Source: Marixanthotalea marina (GTDB taxonomy: Bacteria > Bacteroidota > Bacteroidia > Flavobacteriales > Flavobacteriaceae). From it: a stretch of 64,000 bases of DNA. Every line of letters starts with the position of its first letter. Within the stretch, counting starts at the first letter, position 1. Positions 26,301-33,779 of the stretch are shown piece by piece. The stretch spans positions 153,595 to 217,594 of the forward strand of contig JAHLEH010000004.1 of NCBI GenBank assembly GCA_018883545.1. The letters are read 5' to 3'. Both the position numbers and the translations under genes were made by a program. The notes under the pieces were generated by a model. The model was not told the origin of the DNA. It ran no database searches and worked only from the letters and a program-made list of their open reading frames with translations.

Positions 26301-27668
26301 ACAGCAGCTGCAGCTGCACTTGGCTTTTTACCTATGGCCATTTCTACCAATGCCGGGGCAGAAGTACAACGACCTTTAGCCACTGTAGTTATAGGAGGGC
26401 TTGTTAGTTCTACTGTTTTAACCTTGGTAGTCTTACCCATTTTATATGCTTGGTTTGAAGAAAAAAAAGAAATTAAAATGAAAAAAAATGTAATCACAAC
26501 CATTATTCTGGCCTTACTATCCCTCAATATCTTTGCTCAAGAAAAGCCATTATCAGCTGATGAAATTATAGATTTGGCCTTAGAAAATAATGCCGACCTA
26601 AAAGCATCGTCATTAAAAGTTGAAGAAACAGATGCGTTGGTTGGTAGCGCTTTCAGCTTCGACAAAACAGCTGTATATTACCATTACGACCAAAATAATT
26701 TAGCCATAAATGGTCAGCCCCTAAAGGTTTTTGGTGTTTCCCAAGATTTTAAGTTTCCAACGGTTTATTTTGCTGACAAAAAAGTAAACAAAGCGAAATT
26801 AAACCTAGAAAAAGTAAACTACGACATAAATTACCAAAAGCTAAAACGCAATATACTTTCGGCTTATTATTATTTAAGCTATGCCAAACACAAGAAGAAT
26901 ACCTATAAATATTTAGATAGTTTATATAAAAAATTCGCCTCGGCTGCCGAAAGGCGTTACGAATTGGGAGAAACCAATTACCTAGAATTAATCAGCGCCA
27001 AAAGCAAACAAAAACAGTTGGAGACACTACACAAGCAATCGTTGCAAGAAGTTATAATTGCAGAAGAACGGTTGAAAGAAATAGTACAGATTGATAGTTT
27101 TACTATTCTAAACGAACCATTACGAAAACTTGAGTTACAATCCATTTCTGTAAACAGCAATATAGGTCTATTGTATTTTGAAGAACATAAAACATATTAC
27201 GAAGCATTGAACCAAAAAGAAAAACAGAACCTTTTACCCGACTTAAGTGTTGAGTATTTTCAGGGTACCAATAGCAATTTAAACCAAAATTTAACCGGTT
27301 ACCAATTTGGTATTAAAATACCTTTGCTCTTTAGTGGTAACGCTTCAAAAATAAAAGCTTCTAAAATTGCAGAAGATGTTATTGATAATCAAAAACAAGA
27401 TTACGAAGTAAAACTAAATGCTGAACACCAAATGTTATTGGCCAAGCTACAACAATATGATGAAGCCATAAATTATTACGAAAACCAAGGCAAACATCTT
27501 TCTGAAGAAATCACAAAAACGGCCGTAAGCTCATACAAAGAAGGCGAAATCGACTTTTTTCAGTACATACAAAGTATAGAAGCCGCCACCGATATTGAGC
27601 TTACATATCTAGAAAACCTTAATGGCTACAACCAAACGGTTATTGCTTTAAACCACTTAATCCTATAA
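23367..27668 (+). CDS. CzcA-type heavy-metal RND efflux permease fused to TolC-like outer-membrane channel
   Basis: 1433 residues in one frame. Residues 1 to about 1035 form a heavy-metal RND permease: 12 membrane segments, the proton-relay motif DFGIIIDGAVIIVEF (about 397-411) in TM4, and the FLPMAISTNAGAEVQRPLATVVIGG block near the end. This nearly matches the divalent-cation (Co/Zn/Cd) class signature DFGx3DGAx3VEN, with the last Asn replaced by Phe. Residues 1038-1433 are a complete TolC-family protein (outer membrane efflux), beginning with its own signal-like MKKNVITTIILALLSLNIFA. The fusion is seen in other Bacteroidota. Proton-driven export of divalent metals is expected. The adaptor gene follows after 5 bp. 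Confidence 0.93.
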   Translation: MLESIIKFSLKNKLIILLFTVFIFGFGIFSLTQIPIGAVPDITNNQVQVITTSRNLSTQDVEQFITYPVELEMANLPGVKEIRSVSKFGLSVVTIVFEDELGTYLPRQLIAEKIKSASENIPDGFGTPTMGPITTGLGEIYQYVLDVKPAYKDKYSVTELRTIQDWIVKRQLSGIPGVVEVNTWGGYLKQYEVAINTQKLNAMNISYIDVFNALEKNNSIAGGGYIEKNNKAFFIRGEGLASSIEDIENIVIKNEGLPIYIKNVATVGFGSAPRFGAITGNGEGEKVLGQVMMLKNGNSKQVIEAVKDRVASIQNTLPEGVYINPFLERSELIGKTTFTVAENLILGSLIVIFVVVLLLGNLRSGLVVASVIPLCLLFAISLMNIFGIDANLMSLGAIDFGIIIDGAVIIVEFIAFKITSQTLKSHINRQEQIDTITLKSASKMMNSAIFGQLIILIVFIPILSLSGVEGKMFKPMALTFSFALIGAMILCLTYVPVVSSLFLKASNKSDRNISVRLMKYLTKLYNPTINWALGNKKTVISLSGILLAASIWVFSSMGGEFVPTLDEGDFVIQPVLKTGTSLGKTIEITTKIESILLDSFPEVDQVVSRIGAAEVPTDPMSMEESDVIIKLKPKKEWVSAESKDELAERFKEALSVIPGMEIEFTQPIEMRFNELITGVRADVAIKIFGEDLSILANKANEIKGLIQDVEGASDIVVEKVEGLPQMTVKYNRNKIARYGLNIYDVNQLISMGFAGATAGNIFEGEKRFDMVIRLHEDHRKNIGNLANLYVDTPNGIKIPLSELAEIKYTTGPAKISRDDTKRRIVIGVNVRSRDLQSVVNDVKTIIDRDVNLPVGYNITYGGQFENLESAKARLLVAVPVALVLIFILLYFAFSSIKEALMVYSAIPLSAVGGILLLWLRDMPFSISAGVGFIALFGIAVLNGIVLIEHFKELKKEGITDIEERIKKGTKERLRPVLLTAAAAALGFLPMAISTNAGAEVQRPLATVVIGGLVSSTVLTLVVLPILYAWFEEKKEIKMKKNVITTIILALLSLNIFAQEKPLSADEIIDLALENNADLKASSLKVEETDALVGSAFSFDKTAVYYHYDQNNLAINGQPLKVFGVSQDFKFPTVYFADKKVNKAKLNLEKVNYDINYQKLKRNILSAYYYLSYAKHKKNTYKYLDSLYKKFASAAERRYELGETNYLELISAKSKQKQLETLHKQSLQEVIIAEERLKEIVQIDSFTILNEPLRKLELQSISVNSNIGLLYFEEHKTYYEALNQKEKQNLLPDLSVEYFQGTNSNLNQNLTGYQFGIKIPLLFSGNASKIKASKIAEDVIDNQKQDYEVKLNAEHQMLLAKLQQYDEAINYYENQGKHLSEEITKTAVSSYKEGEIDFFQYIQSIEAATDIELTYLENLNGYNQTVIALNHLIL

Positions 27669-27673
27669 AAATC

Positions 27674-28810
27674 ATGAAACACTATATATACATTTCTTTA
27701 TTAACAGTTGCTCTTTCAGCTTGCGGCAATTCAGATAAAAAGTCTAGTCCAATTCAGACTGAATCCATCGAACCTAACGAAATTTCTGTTAGCCAAGTAC
27801 AGTTTAAAAATGAACAAATGCAATTGGGAACACTTGACACAGTACCTTTTAAGCAATCTGTTAAAACAACTGGCACCATAGATGTACCACCACAAAACAA
27901 GGCTTCTATCAGTGCTTTTATAAGCGGATATATTAATAAAACGCCTCTACTGATTGGTGACAAAGTAACCAAAGGACAACTTTTGGTAACTTTGGAAAAC
28001 CCAGAATTTATTGAGCTTCAACAACAATATCTAGAAATTGCTGAACAGCTAAACTATTTAAAATCCGAATATAACCGCCAACAAACGCTTTATAAAGAGA
28101 ATATTACTTCAGAGAAAAATTTCTTAAAAGCTGAAAGCACTTATAAAAGTAGTTTGGCACATTATAATGGGTTGAAGAAAAAATTGAGCATGCTAAACAT
28201 AAACCCTGCCCAAGTAGAAAAAGGAGAAATAGTTTCTACAATAAACCTGTATGCTCCCATTGATGGCTATGTAACAAAAGTGAATGTGAGCAATGGCATG
28301 TTTGTGGCGCCTTCTGATGTAATTATGGAAATAGTAGACAACGACCATATTCATTTGGAATTATCGGTTTTTGAAAAGGATATTTTGAACATTAAAAAAG
28401 GACAAAAAATACATTTCCAGATTCCCGAAGCTTCCAATAATATATTTGATGCCGAAGTTTACTTGGTTGGCACTTCCATCGATGAAAAAACACGTATTGT
28501 AAAAGTGCATGGCCACATACTTAATGAAGACGATTACAACTTCATTGTAGGCATGTTTATAGAAGCTGATATTGTTACAGACACTACAACCAATATGGCA
28601 TTGCCCAATGACGCTGTTTTAGAAATAGACAATGCTTATTACGCTCTGGTTTCAACAAAAAAAGATGCCAATACTTACTATTTCGAAAAAGTAAAACTTA
28701 ACATTGGCGAACAGACCGAAACACATACTACAATACAAAACCCAGAATCTTTAATAGATAAAGATATTTTAACAAAAGGTGGTTTTATGTTGTTAAGTGA
28801 AGGAGAATAG
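27674..28810 (+). CDS. CzcB/CusB-type RND periplasmic adaptor, lipoprotein
   Basis: 378 residues: lipoprotein signal (VALSAC, Cys17), then a membrane-fusion protein with the barrel-sandwich lipoyl halves (about 70-105 and 195-225, the latter NLYAPIDGYVTKVNVSNGMFV), a helical hairpin between them (about 110-185) and a beta-barrel domain (about 225-300). It bridges the inner-membrane permease and the TolC channel. No CusF-like domain is present. It follows the permease by 5 bp and converges on the M28 peptidase gene with only 6 bp between stops. Confidence 0.92.
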   Translation: MKHYIYISLLTVALSACGNSDKKSSPIQTESIEPNEISVSQVQFKNEQMQLGTLDTVPFKQSVKTTGTIDVPPQNKASISAFISGYINKTPLLIGDKVTKGQLLVTLENPEFIELQQQYLEIAEQLNYLKSEYNRQQTLYKENITSEKNFLKAESTYKSSLAHYNGLKKKLSMLNINPAQVEKGEIVSTINLYAPIDGYVTKVNVSNGMFVAPSDVIMEIVDNDHIHLELSVFEKDILNIKKGQKIHFQIPEASNNIFDAEVYLVGTSIDEKTRIVKVHGHILNEDDYNFIVGMFIEADIVTDTTTNMALPNDAVLEIDNAYYALVSTKKDANTYYFEKVKLNIGEQTETHTTIQNPESLIDKDILTKGGFMLLSEGE

Positions 28811-28816
28811 TATTTT

Positions 28817-29737
28817 TTAGTGCACAAAAGATGTATCTATTCTAGAGAAAACAGATATAATTGTTTTTACGGCCTGAACGTAAAATTCTGGATTAATGTT
28901 TTCAAAATCATCGGAAGGCATATGGTAGTCTTCATGGTCTTCTACACCAAAATATAAAAAAGGGATGTTTTTTTTATAAAACGATGTATGGTCTGAAGCA
29001 TACGTCCAATTCTCTTGTTGGTCAGCGCCATCATGCCCTGCAGTTAATTTAAAGTTACCTGAAGGTTTAAAGTTAACTATAAGCTGTTTTAAAAACGCAT
29101 TATAGCGCGTACCAACAACAAACAGTTCGTTATTGGCACTTCGGCTTATCATATCTAAATTAATGTTCAACTTTATTTTATTTAAAGGAACAATGCTATT
29201 ATTTACAAAATACTTTGAGCCTTTAAGCCCAAACTCTTCGCCATCAAAAGCTGCTAAAATTACCGAATGCTTGGGCGGATGTTTTTTAAAATATTCAGCA
29301 AATGAAAACAACGCACTAACTCCAGAGGCATTGTCGTCTGCTCCATTGTAAATTATCCCTTTTTTAATGCCCTCGTGATCGTAATGTGCACTTATAACAA
29401 TAAAACTGTCTGGCTTTTCGGTACCCTCAATCCATCCCAAAATATTAGCAGCTTTATATTCATTTCTTTGGTGTACAAAGAAAAAAGGCTGTTCGTAGGT
29501 TTCATTTAAGGGCTTTAAGCCTAGGTTGTAAAATTGATTGATAATGTATTTTCTGGTTTTAACACCCCCTTTGGCTCCTGTTTTTCTGCCTTCAAAAGCA
29601 TCAGAAGACAAGGTTTGCAAATGCATTAACAAATATTTTTTATCCACAATGCTATCGCTCTCTGAAGTCACTTGAGAAAAAGAATCTGCACATAACAAAA
29701 CGATACAAATACTGAGGAATACTGTTTTAAGGCTCAT
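28817..29737 (-). CDS. Secreted M28-family zinc aminopeptidase
   Basis: A 306-residue exported peptidase with a signal peptide (1-21). The dinuclear zinc site is readable: His in ISAHYDHEG, bridging Asp in GADDNASG, the catalytic/ligand Glu pair in AAFDGEEFGLKG, Asp in NLDMISR and His in VEDHEDYHMPSDDF. It probably removes N-terminal residues from peptides in the periplasm or outside. Monocistronic, with an exact TAGATTTG -7 element at 29755-29762. Confidence 0.92.
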   Translation of the reverse strand: MSLKTVFLSICIVLLCADSFSQVTSESDSIVDKKYLLMHLQTLSSDAFEGRKTGAKGGVKTRKYIINQFYNLGLKPLNETYEQPFFFVHQRNEYKAANILGWIEGTEKPDSFIVISAHYDHEGIKKGIIYNGADDNASGVSALFSFAEYFKKHPPKHSVILAAFDGEEFGLKGSKYFVNNSIVPLNKIKLNINLDMISRSANNELFVVGTRYNAFLKQLIVNFKPSGNFKLTAGHDGADQQENWTYASDHTSFYKKNIPFLYFGVEDHEDYHMPSDDFENINPEFYVQAVKTIISVFSRIDTSFVH

Positions 29738-29754
29738 GGTTTTAAAAAGTCAAC

Positions 29755-29762
29755 CAAATCTA
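29755..29762 (-). promoter_or_regulatory. -7 element of the M28 peptidase promoter
   Basis: TAGATTTG on the minus strand, 17 bp before the start codon. The upstream -33 region overlaps the terminator of the porin-PiT operon. Confidence 0.5.
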
Positions 29763-29767
29763 AATAA

Positions 29768-29799
29768 AAAAACCCAAGTAACGTACTACTTGGGTTTTT
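29768..29799 (-). terminator. Terminator of the porin-PiT operon
   Basis: Perfect 13-bp stem (AAAAACCCAAGTA at 29768-29780, TACTTGGGTTTTT at 29787-29799) with a 6-nt loop, 20 bp past the PiT stop codon. Confidence 0.85.
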
Positions 29800-29819
29800 A
29801 ATATACCTTATTGGAAATG

Positions 29820-32135
29820 TTATTCTTCTTCTTGCGATATGGTTGCCGGTTTTACAGTTGCATCGTGTGCATTATAATATTCTTCCAGCAAATTCATGGT
29901 AGCATTCAATAAATCTTTAGTTTCCAAAAGCACACTAAAATATAAAGTCGTGTTTTTAGGACTCGACTCTTCGGTACGGGTGCGCTCTACTTGCTTTTGT
30001 ATTTTGTTGGTCACTAAAGATGTTATTTCCTGTTTTCTACCTAAAATAACACCAATTTGTTCGAAATTTTGGGTTTCGAAAGCTTGTTTCGTATTGTTGA
30101 ATAGAATCTCAAAACGATCATCAACTTCTTTAAGCTCTTTTATTTGATTGAACTTTAATTTTTTGTGGTTATTATTAACGTGTTTATAGCTTACATTGGA
30201 TATATATTCTAAAGACTGCGTCATATCTTGCAAATAACTAAGGATATGAATGTAAAAATTACTGGCGGCCACGCTAGATTCGTCAAGGTTTTTAATGAAA
30301 TAGAAAATATTATCCCTTAATTCATCAACCTCACTAGATAGTTTCACAATTTGTTTTTTATTCTTTTTCAATAATTTCAAATCCTGTTTGGCCAGACCAT
30401 TAATGGCATTGGTGTAAATTTTATTGCCACGCTTAACAACATTAGCAATATTGTTAGCGCTTTCTACAATAACACCCTGTATAGAGCTACTTTCGGCTTT
30501 AATCAAACGATCTTCTACCTTAGCTTCTTTTGATTTTTTATTGTGGGCTATAGAGCTTCTTATCAATAGTACAAATGCTACCAATAACAAAATTGGGAAC
30601 ATCACATTAATGTTTAAGTTCAAAAGGTAAGCTACCAAAGCTGCTGCTAAAAAGGCACTAAACGCAGTAAAAAACCAGCCTCCAATTACATTCAATACAC
30701 CTGCCACTCTATAAACGGCACTTTCGGCACCCCAAGCACGGTCTGCCAAAGATGTTCCCATGGCCACCATAAAAGTAACATAGGTAGTAGATAATGGTAA
30801 TTTATAAGAAGTAGCAATAGATATAAGCACGGCAGCAACCATTAAGTTAACAGCTGCTCTTACCAAATCGAAAGCAGGTAATTCGTATTTTTTATCCTTT
30901 TTTAAGGAAATAACGGGCGTTTCAAATTGTTTATCTATTTTGTCTTGCCAAGATTTAGGCAGTACATATGAAGACATTTGCGACATTAACATTGCGCTTC
31001 TAACAAAACCTCTTGATAAAAAATTTGGTTGAAACCGTTCTTTGGTTTCACTTTGACTGGATAAATCTAAAGAGGTTTTTACAACGTTTCTTGCTTTAGT
31101 GGAAAACCACAATGTTAAAACCATTACCAAACCTGCAAAAACCAATAAAAGTGTTGGTGTTGCCGCTTTAGAGCTAAGGCTATGCATAGAAAACTCGTTT
31201 GCACTTAAACCAAGCGTATTAATTTGCGGATTCATAAAATCCATATAAGCTTGGTAAGCACCTGTTGATGGCCCAATAAAATTCACCAAATCGTTTCCTG
31301 CAAACGCCAAAGCCAATGCAAAAGTACCTACAAGAATAACCAACTTATAAATATTGGTCTTAAACAAAAGTATTGAAGCATACGACAGAATAAACCAGAA
31401 AACAAGGTTTATACCAACAATCAACATTACATTATGTTCAAGGAAATCCTTTATGGTTTCTCCTCCAATAATATCAAAACTTTCACCTGCAAACGAAGTA
31501 CCTCCAATACCTTTCATTAAAATGAAATAGGCTATAGATGTAATGGCAATACCACCAAACAGTGCAGCTACCCATTTCGCTTTGCTTTCAAAATTGTAGG
31601 ACAATAGCACCCTAGACACCCATTGTACAAGAGCTCCCACCGAAAAAGCGACAATGACCGAGAGCAGAATACCAAAGATAATCTCTGATGCTTTAGAAGT
31701 GTTTATGTAATTTAAAACATCACTAAAAGTGCCTCCATCGTTACCAATCTTAATCAATGACATAGCTACAGCCGCTCCGAGTAATTCGAATACAATAGAG
31801 ACTGTTGTAGAGGTTGGCATCCCGACCGAATTGAAAAAATCGAGCAACAAGATATCTGTTATCATTACGGCCATGAAAATAATCATGATCTCACTAAACA
31901 TAAACTCTCCAGGGTTGAAAATACCTTTTCTGGCAACTTCCATCATCCCGCTAGAAAAAACAGCGCCAATGGTAATTCCTAAACTGGCGACAATCATAAT
32001 AGTTCTAAAAGAAATAGCCTTTGAACCAATAGCAGAGTTTAAAAAATTCACGGCATCATTACTTACCCCAACCACTAAGTCGGCAACTGCCAAAATTGCT
32101 AGGGCAATAATCATGTACAAGTAAATATTTTCCAT
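29820..32135 (-). CDS. pit: PiT-family inorganic phosphate transporter with PhoU-like C-terminal domain
   Basis: 771 residues. The membrane part (about 1-540) has around 12 hydrophobic segments and the two PiT signature repeats: VGVSNDAVNFLNSAIGSKA near the start and AGNDLVNFIGPSTGAYQAYMDF (about 280-300). The soluble C-terminus (about 545-745) is helical and resembles a PhoU/DUF47-type domain (SANNIANVVKRGNKIYTNAINGL to YFSVLLETKDLLNATMNLLEEYYNAH). Such a domain is encoded separately next to PiT in many bacteria. It imports phosphate with a cation. The gene follows an OprP-like porin by 69 bp, forming a two-gene phosphate-uptake operon with a Pho-like promoter. Confidence 0.9.
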   Translation of the reverse strand: MENIYLYMIIALAILAVADLVVGVSNDAVNFLNSAIGSKAISFRTIMIVASLGITIGAVFSSGMMEVARKGIFNPGEFMFSEIMIIFMAVMITDILLLDFFNSVGMPTSTTVSIVFELLGAAVAMSLIKIGNDGGTFSDVLNYINTSKASEIIFGILLSVIVAFSVGALVQWVSRVLLSYNFESKAKWVAALFGGIAITSIAYFILMKGIGGTSFAGESFDIIGGETIKDFLEHNVMLIVGINLVFWFILSYASILLFKTNIYKLVILVGTFALALAFAGNDLVNFIGPSTGAYQAYMDFMNPQINTLGLSANEFSMHSLSSKAATPTLLLVFAGLVMVLTLWFSTKARNVVKTSLDLSSQSETKERFQPNFLSRGFVRSAMLMSQMSSYVLPKSWQDKIDKQFETPVISLKKDKKYELPAFDLVRAAVNLMVAAVLISIATSYKLPLSTTYVTFMVAMGTSLADRAWGAESAVYRVAGVLNVIGGWFFTAFSAFLAAALVAYLLNLNINVMFPILLLVAFVLLIRSSIAHNKKSKEAKVEDRLIKAESSSIQGVIVESANNIANVVKRGNKIYTNAINGLAKQDLKLLKKNKKQIVKLSSEVDELRDNIFYFIKNLDESSVAASNFYIHILSYLQDMTQSLEYISNVSYKHVNNNHKKLKFNQIKELKEVDDRFEILFNNTKQAFETQNFEQIGVILGRKQEITSLVTNKIQKQVERTRTEESSPKNTTLYFSVLLETKDLLNATMNLLEEYYNAHDATVKPATISQEEE

Positions 32136-32204
32136 AATTTAATTTAAAATAGTTTGCAAATATCTTTGATTTGTTTGAATGGTAAGTTACGCAATTGTTA
32201 TTAT

Positions 32205-33395
32205 TTAAAAATGAATATCAAATTGAAGTCTGCACATTATTTCATTGTTTCCACCAGCTACATCTAAATAGCTAATATCTGATTGCAATTTCAATTTATG
32301 TCCTGCAATATATTTTGACACCCCAAACGTATATTGATTCTCAGGATTTTTACCAGTTACAATTTCATCAAGTGAAATATTAGTATATCTGGCTGATAGT
32401 TCCCAATTACTTTTAAATAAATATCCGCCTTGCAAGTTTAAACCATTACCAATTTGTACTGCATCGCCCGTAAGTGAGCCATCTGCATTTTTAGCAAGTG
32501 GGTCTTCGGCATCCCTATTGGCATACTCAGCCATAAAGGAAATCCCTTTGTATTTAAACATTGCATCTATAAATACCGTAGAAATATCTGTTTCGTAAAA
32601 ACCTTCGGTTGTTGCCATGTAAGACCCCATGTTGCTTCTTGTTCTAACGGCATTATTATTAAAATCGTAGGTAGCTCCAATGGCCAATTTTGGAGCATTT
32701 TCCCGTTTTAAATCACCTCCGGCATAATCTCCTTTACTGCTAAATTCCCCAAATGGTAACAACTCTAATCTAGCAGTATATTGGTAGCCTCCCAAATTAC
32801 CAGTAGTTACATTTCTGCCCTCTCCTTGTGATAATGCAAAAATGTCCCTAACTATAAATGTATTTGTAAGATTAAAATGGTGTCTTAACTGTAAGCCAAT
32901 ATCCCTGTCTATATTAAATCTACTGTTTACAAGAGATCTGTCTACCAATTGCAAGTCTCCAGAGGAAATTACCCGTTCTCTATTGCCCGGAAGTTTTGTT
33001 TGTCCTGCCCACAGCTCAATATTCTTTGCAAAATTCCACTTAACCACAGCATCCATGATATATCTTGGTGAATTACTGGTAAATGAGGAAGTACCAGACA
33101 TATCCCTATTAGACAGTCCCAATTCTATTTTATATTTTAGTTTTGGGCTAAACGCAAAACCGTCAAACTTTAATCTTGACCTTCTTACTAAAAAGCTGGT
33201 TTGAGCAGATTCGCCATCTTCCCAAACAGATGTGCCTAAAAGTTGCATTCTTAGCCCCACTTTCATAGTCCAAGAACTGTCTTGACCTACAATATTAAAA
33301 ATACCTTTACCGAATTTTTGGGATTTAATTTCTTGTGAATAAATACTATTTATAATGGCAAAAAACGCCACCATAAACATTAGCTTTAATTTCAT
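32205..33395 (-). CDS. OprO/OprP-type phosphate-selective porin
   Basis: A 396-residue outer-membrane porin with a signal peptide (1-20) and the OprP-type barrel: TMKVGLRMQLLGTSVW, SFLVRRSRLKFDGFAFSPKLKYKIELGLSNRD, KNIELWAGQTKLPGNRERVISSGDLQLVDRS and a C-terminal aromatic end (RLQFDIHF). In Pseudomonas OprP gives phosphate a selective path through the outer membrane. Linkage to PiT and an 11-bp-period box array upstream support a phosphate role here, although family members can carry polyphosphate or other anions. First gene of the porin-PiT operon. Confidence 0.88.
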   Translation of the reverse strand: MKLKLMFMVAFFAIINSIYSQEIKSQKFGKGIFNIVGQDSSWTMKVGLRMQLLGTSVWEDGESAQTSFLVRRSRLKFDGFAFSPKLKYKIELGLSNRDMSGTSSFTSNSPRYIMDAVVKWNFAKNIELWAGQTKLPGNRERVISSGDLQLVDRSLVNSRFNIDRDIGLQLRHHFNLTNTFIVRDIFALSQGEGRNVTTGNLGGYQYTARLELLPFGEFSSKGDYAGGDLKRENAPKLAIGATYDFNNNAVRTRSNMGSYMATTEGFYETDISTVFIDAMFKYKGISFMAEYANRDAEDPLAKNADGSLTGDAVQIGNGLNLQGGYLFKSNWELSARYTNISLDEIVTGKNPENQYTFGVSKYIAGHKLKLQSDISYLDVAGGNNEIMCRLQFDIHF

Positions 33396-33418
33396 TTAAT
33401 TCTTAGTTTTTGTCGCTG

Positions 33419-33464
33419 CAAATAACTAGGTTTAATGTTAACTAAATGTTTCCTAATGGTTAAA
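33419..33464 (-). promoter_or_regulatory. Pho-box-like promoter of the porin-PiT operon
   Basis: On the minus strand a GTTATTTG -7-like element (33419-33426). Upstream of it, 7-mers TGTTAAC (33436), TGTTTCC (33447) and GGTTAAA (33458, all read on the plus strand) repeat at exactly 11 bp with 4-bp AT spacers, as in PhoB/PhoP boxes. The first box lies 10 bp from the -7 edge. The identification with Pho rests on geometry and on the genes controlled. Confidence 0.6.
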
Positions 33465-33472
33465 TAATGACC

Positions 33473-33503
33473 AAAAAAAAGACTGCCTTGGCCAAAGGCA
33501 GTC
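33473..33503 (-). terminator. Strong orphan intrinsic terminator upstream of the porin
   Basis: Stem GACTGCCTT / AAGGCAGTC (33481-33489, 33495-33503) with a 5-nt loop, followed on the minus strand by eight U. No protein gene on the minus strand precedes it; it lies just upstream of the porin promoter. It is best explained as the end of a short minus-strand RNA. Confidence 0.85.
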
Positions 33504-33576
33504 CATTAGAAATCATAATAATGTAGTCGACAAAAACTAATAGATTATATGAAATACTAAATTTTGTCTTAAGACA
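33473..33576 (-). ncRNA. Candidate small RNA under Pho-like control
   Basis: A predicted transcript of about 100 nt on the minus strand. It would start near 33575, downstream of a GACATTTG element (33581-33588) and a four-box 11-bp array (33598-33637), and end at the terminator at 33473-33503. Near its 5' end is a perfect palindrome TTGTCTTAAGACAA (33564-33577). An 18-codon frame (starting MISNGLPLAKAV) overlaps the terminator and is unlikely to be the product. No Rfam family is recognised. The evidence is architectural only. Confidence 0.45.
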
Positions 33577-33580
33577 ATGC

Positions 33581-33637
33581 CAAATGTCACTCTTTAAGTT
33601 AATCTTATTGTAACCGAAACATTAAGTAATTATTAAT
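33581..33637 (-). promoter_or_regulatory. Pho-box-like promoter of the candidate small RNA
   Basis: GACATTTG (-7-like, one mismatch to TAnnTTTG) at 33581-33588 on the minus strand. 7-mers GTTAATC (33598), TGTAACC (33609), CATTAAG (33620) and TATTAAT (33631) follow at an 11-bp period, and the first lies 10 bp from the -7 edge as in the porin promoter. The boxes are weaker than in the other arrays. Confidence 0.4.
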
Positions 33638-33693
33638 AAACGCAATGTTAAATTTAATATTATTAAGTAATTAATTTATAGTAGTTTATGTAT

Positions 33694-33752
33694 TTAATGT
33701 TATCTTAATGTTATCTTAATGTTGATTTAATGTTACTAATTTTGTATATTTG
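33694..33752 (+). promoter_or_regulatory. Four-unit Pho-box-like array and promoter of the MORN-type gene
   Basis: Four consecutive 11-bp units: TTAATGTTATC twice, then TTAATGTTGAT and TTAATGTTACT (33694-33737). In box terms TGTTATC, TGTTATC, TGTTGAT, TGTTACT start at 33698, 33709, 33720 and 33731 with TTAA spacers. Seven bp later an exact TATATTTG (33745-33752) forms the -7 element, and no -33 TTG is present, as expected where an activator replaces -33 contacts. The start codon is 28 bp downstream. Confidence 0.75.
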
Positions 33753-33779
33753 AATTATTAATGTTAAATACCCATAATT

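Noticed and set aside
26033..26527. 164-codon open frame antisense to the RND permease
   Set aside because: Lies wholly inside a well-supported permease gene; hydrophobic-repeat composition mirrors the membrane segments on the other strand. No start signal or family match.
33396..33779. Possible extra protein gene in the longest intergenic gap
   Set aside because: No frame with coding character. The gap is explained by the porin promoter, an orphan terminator, box arrays and the promoter of the MORN-type gene. The 18-codon frame at the terminator is probably chance.
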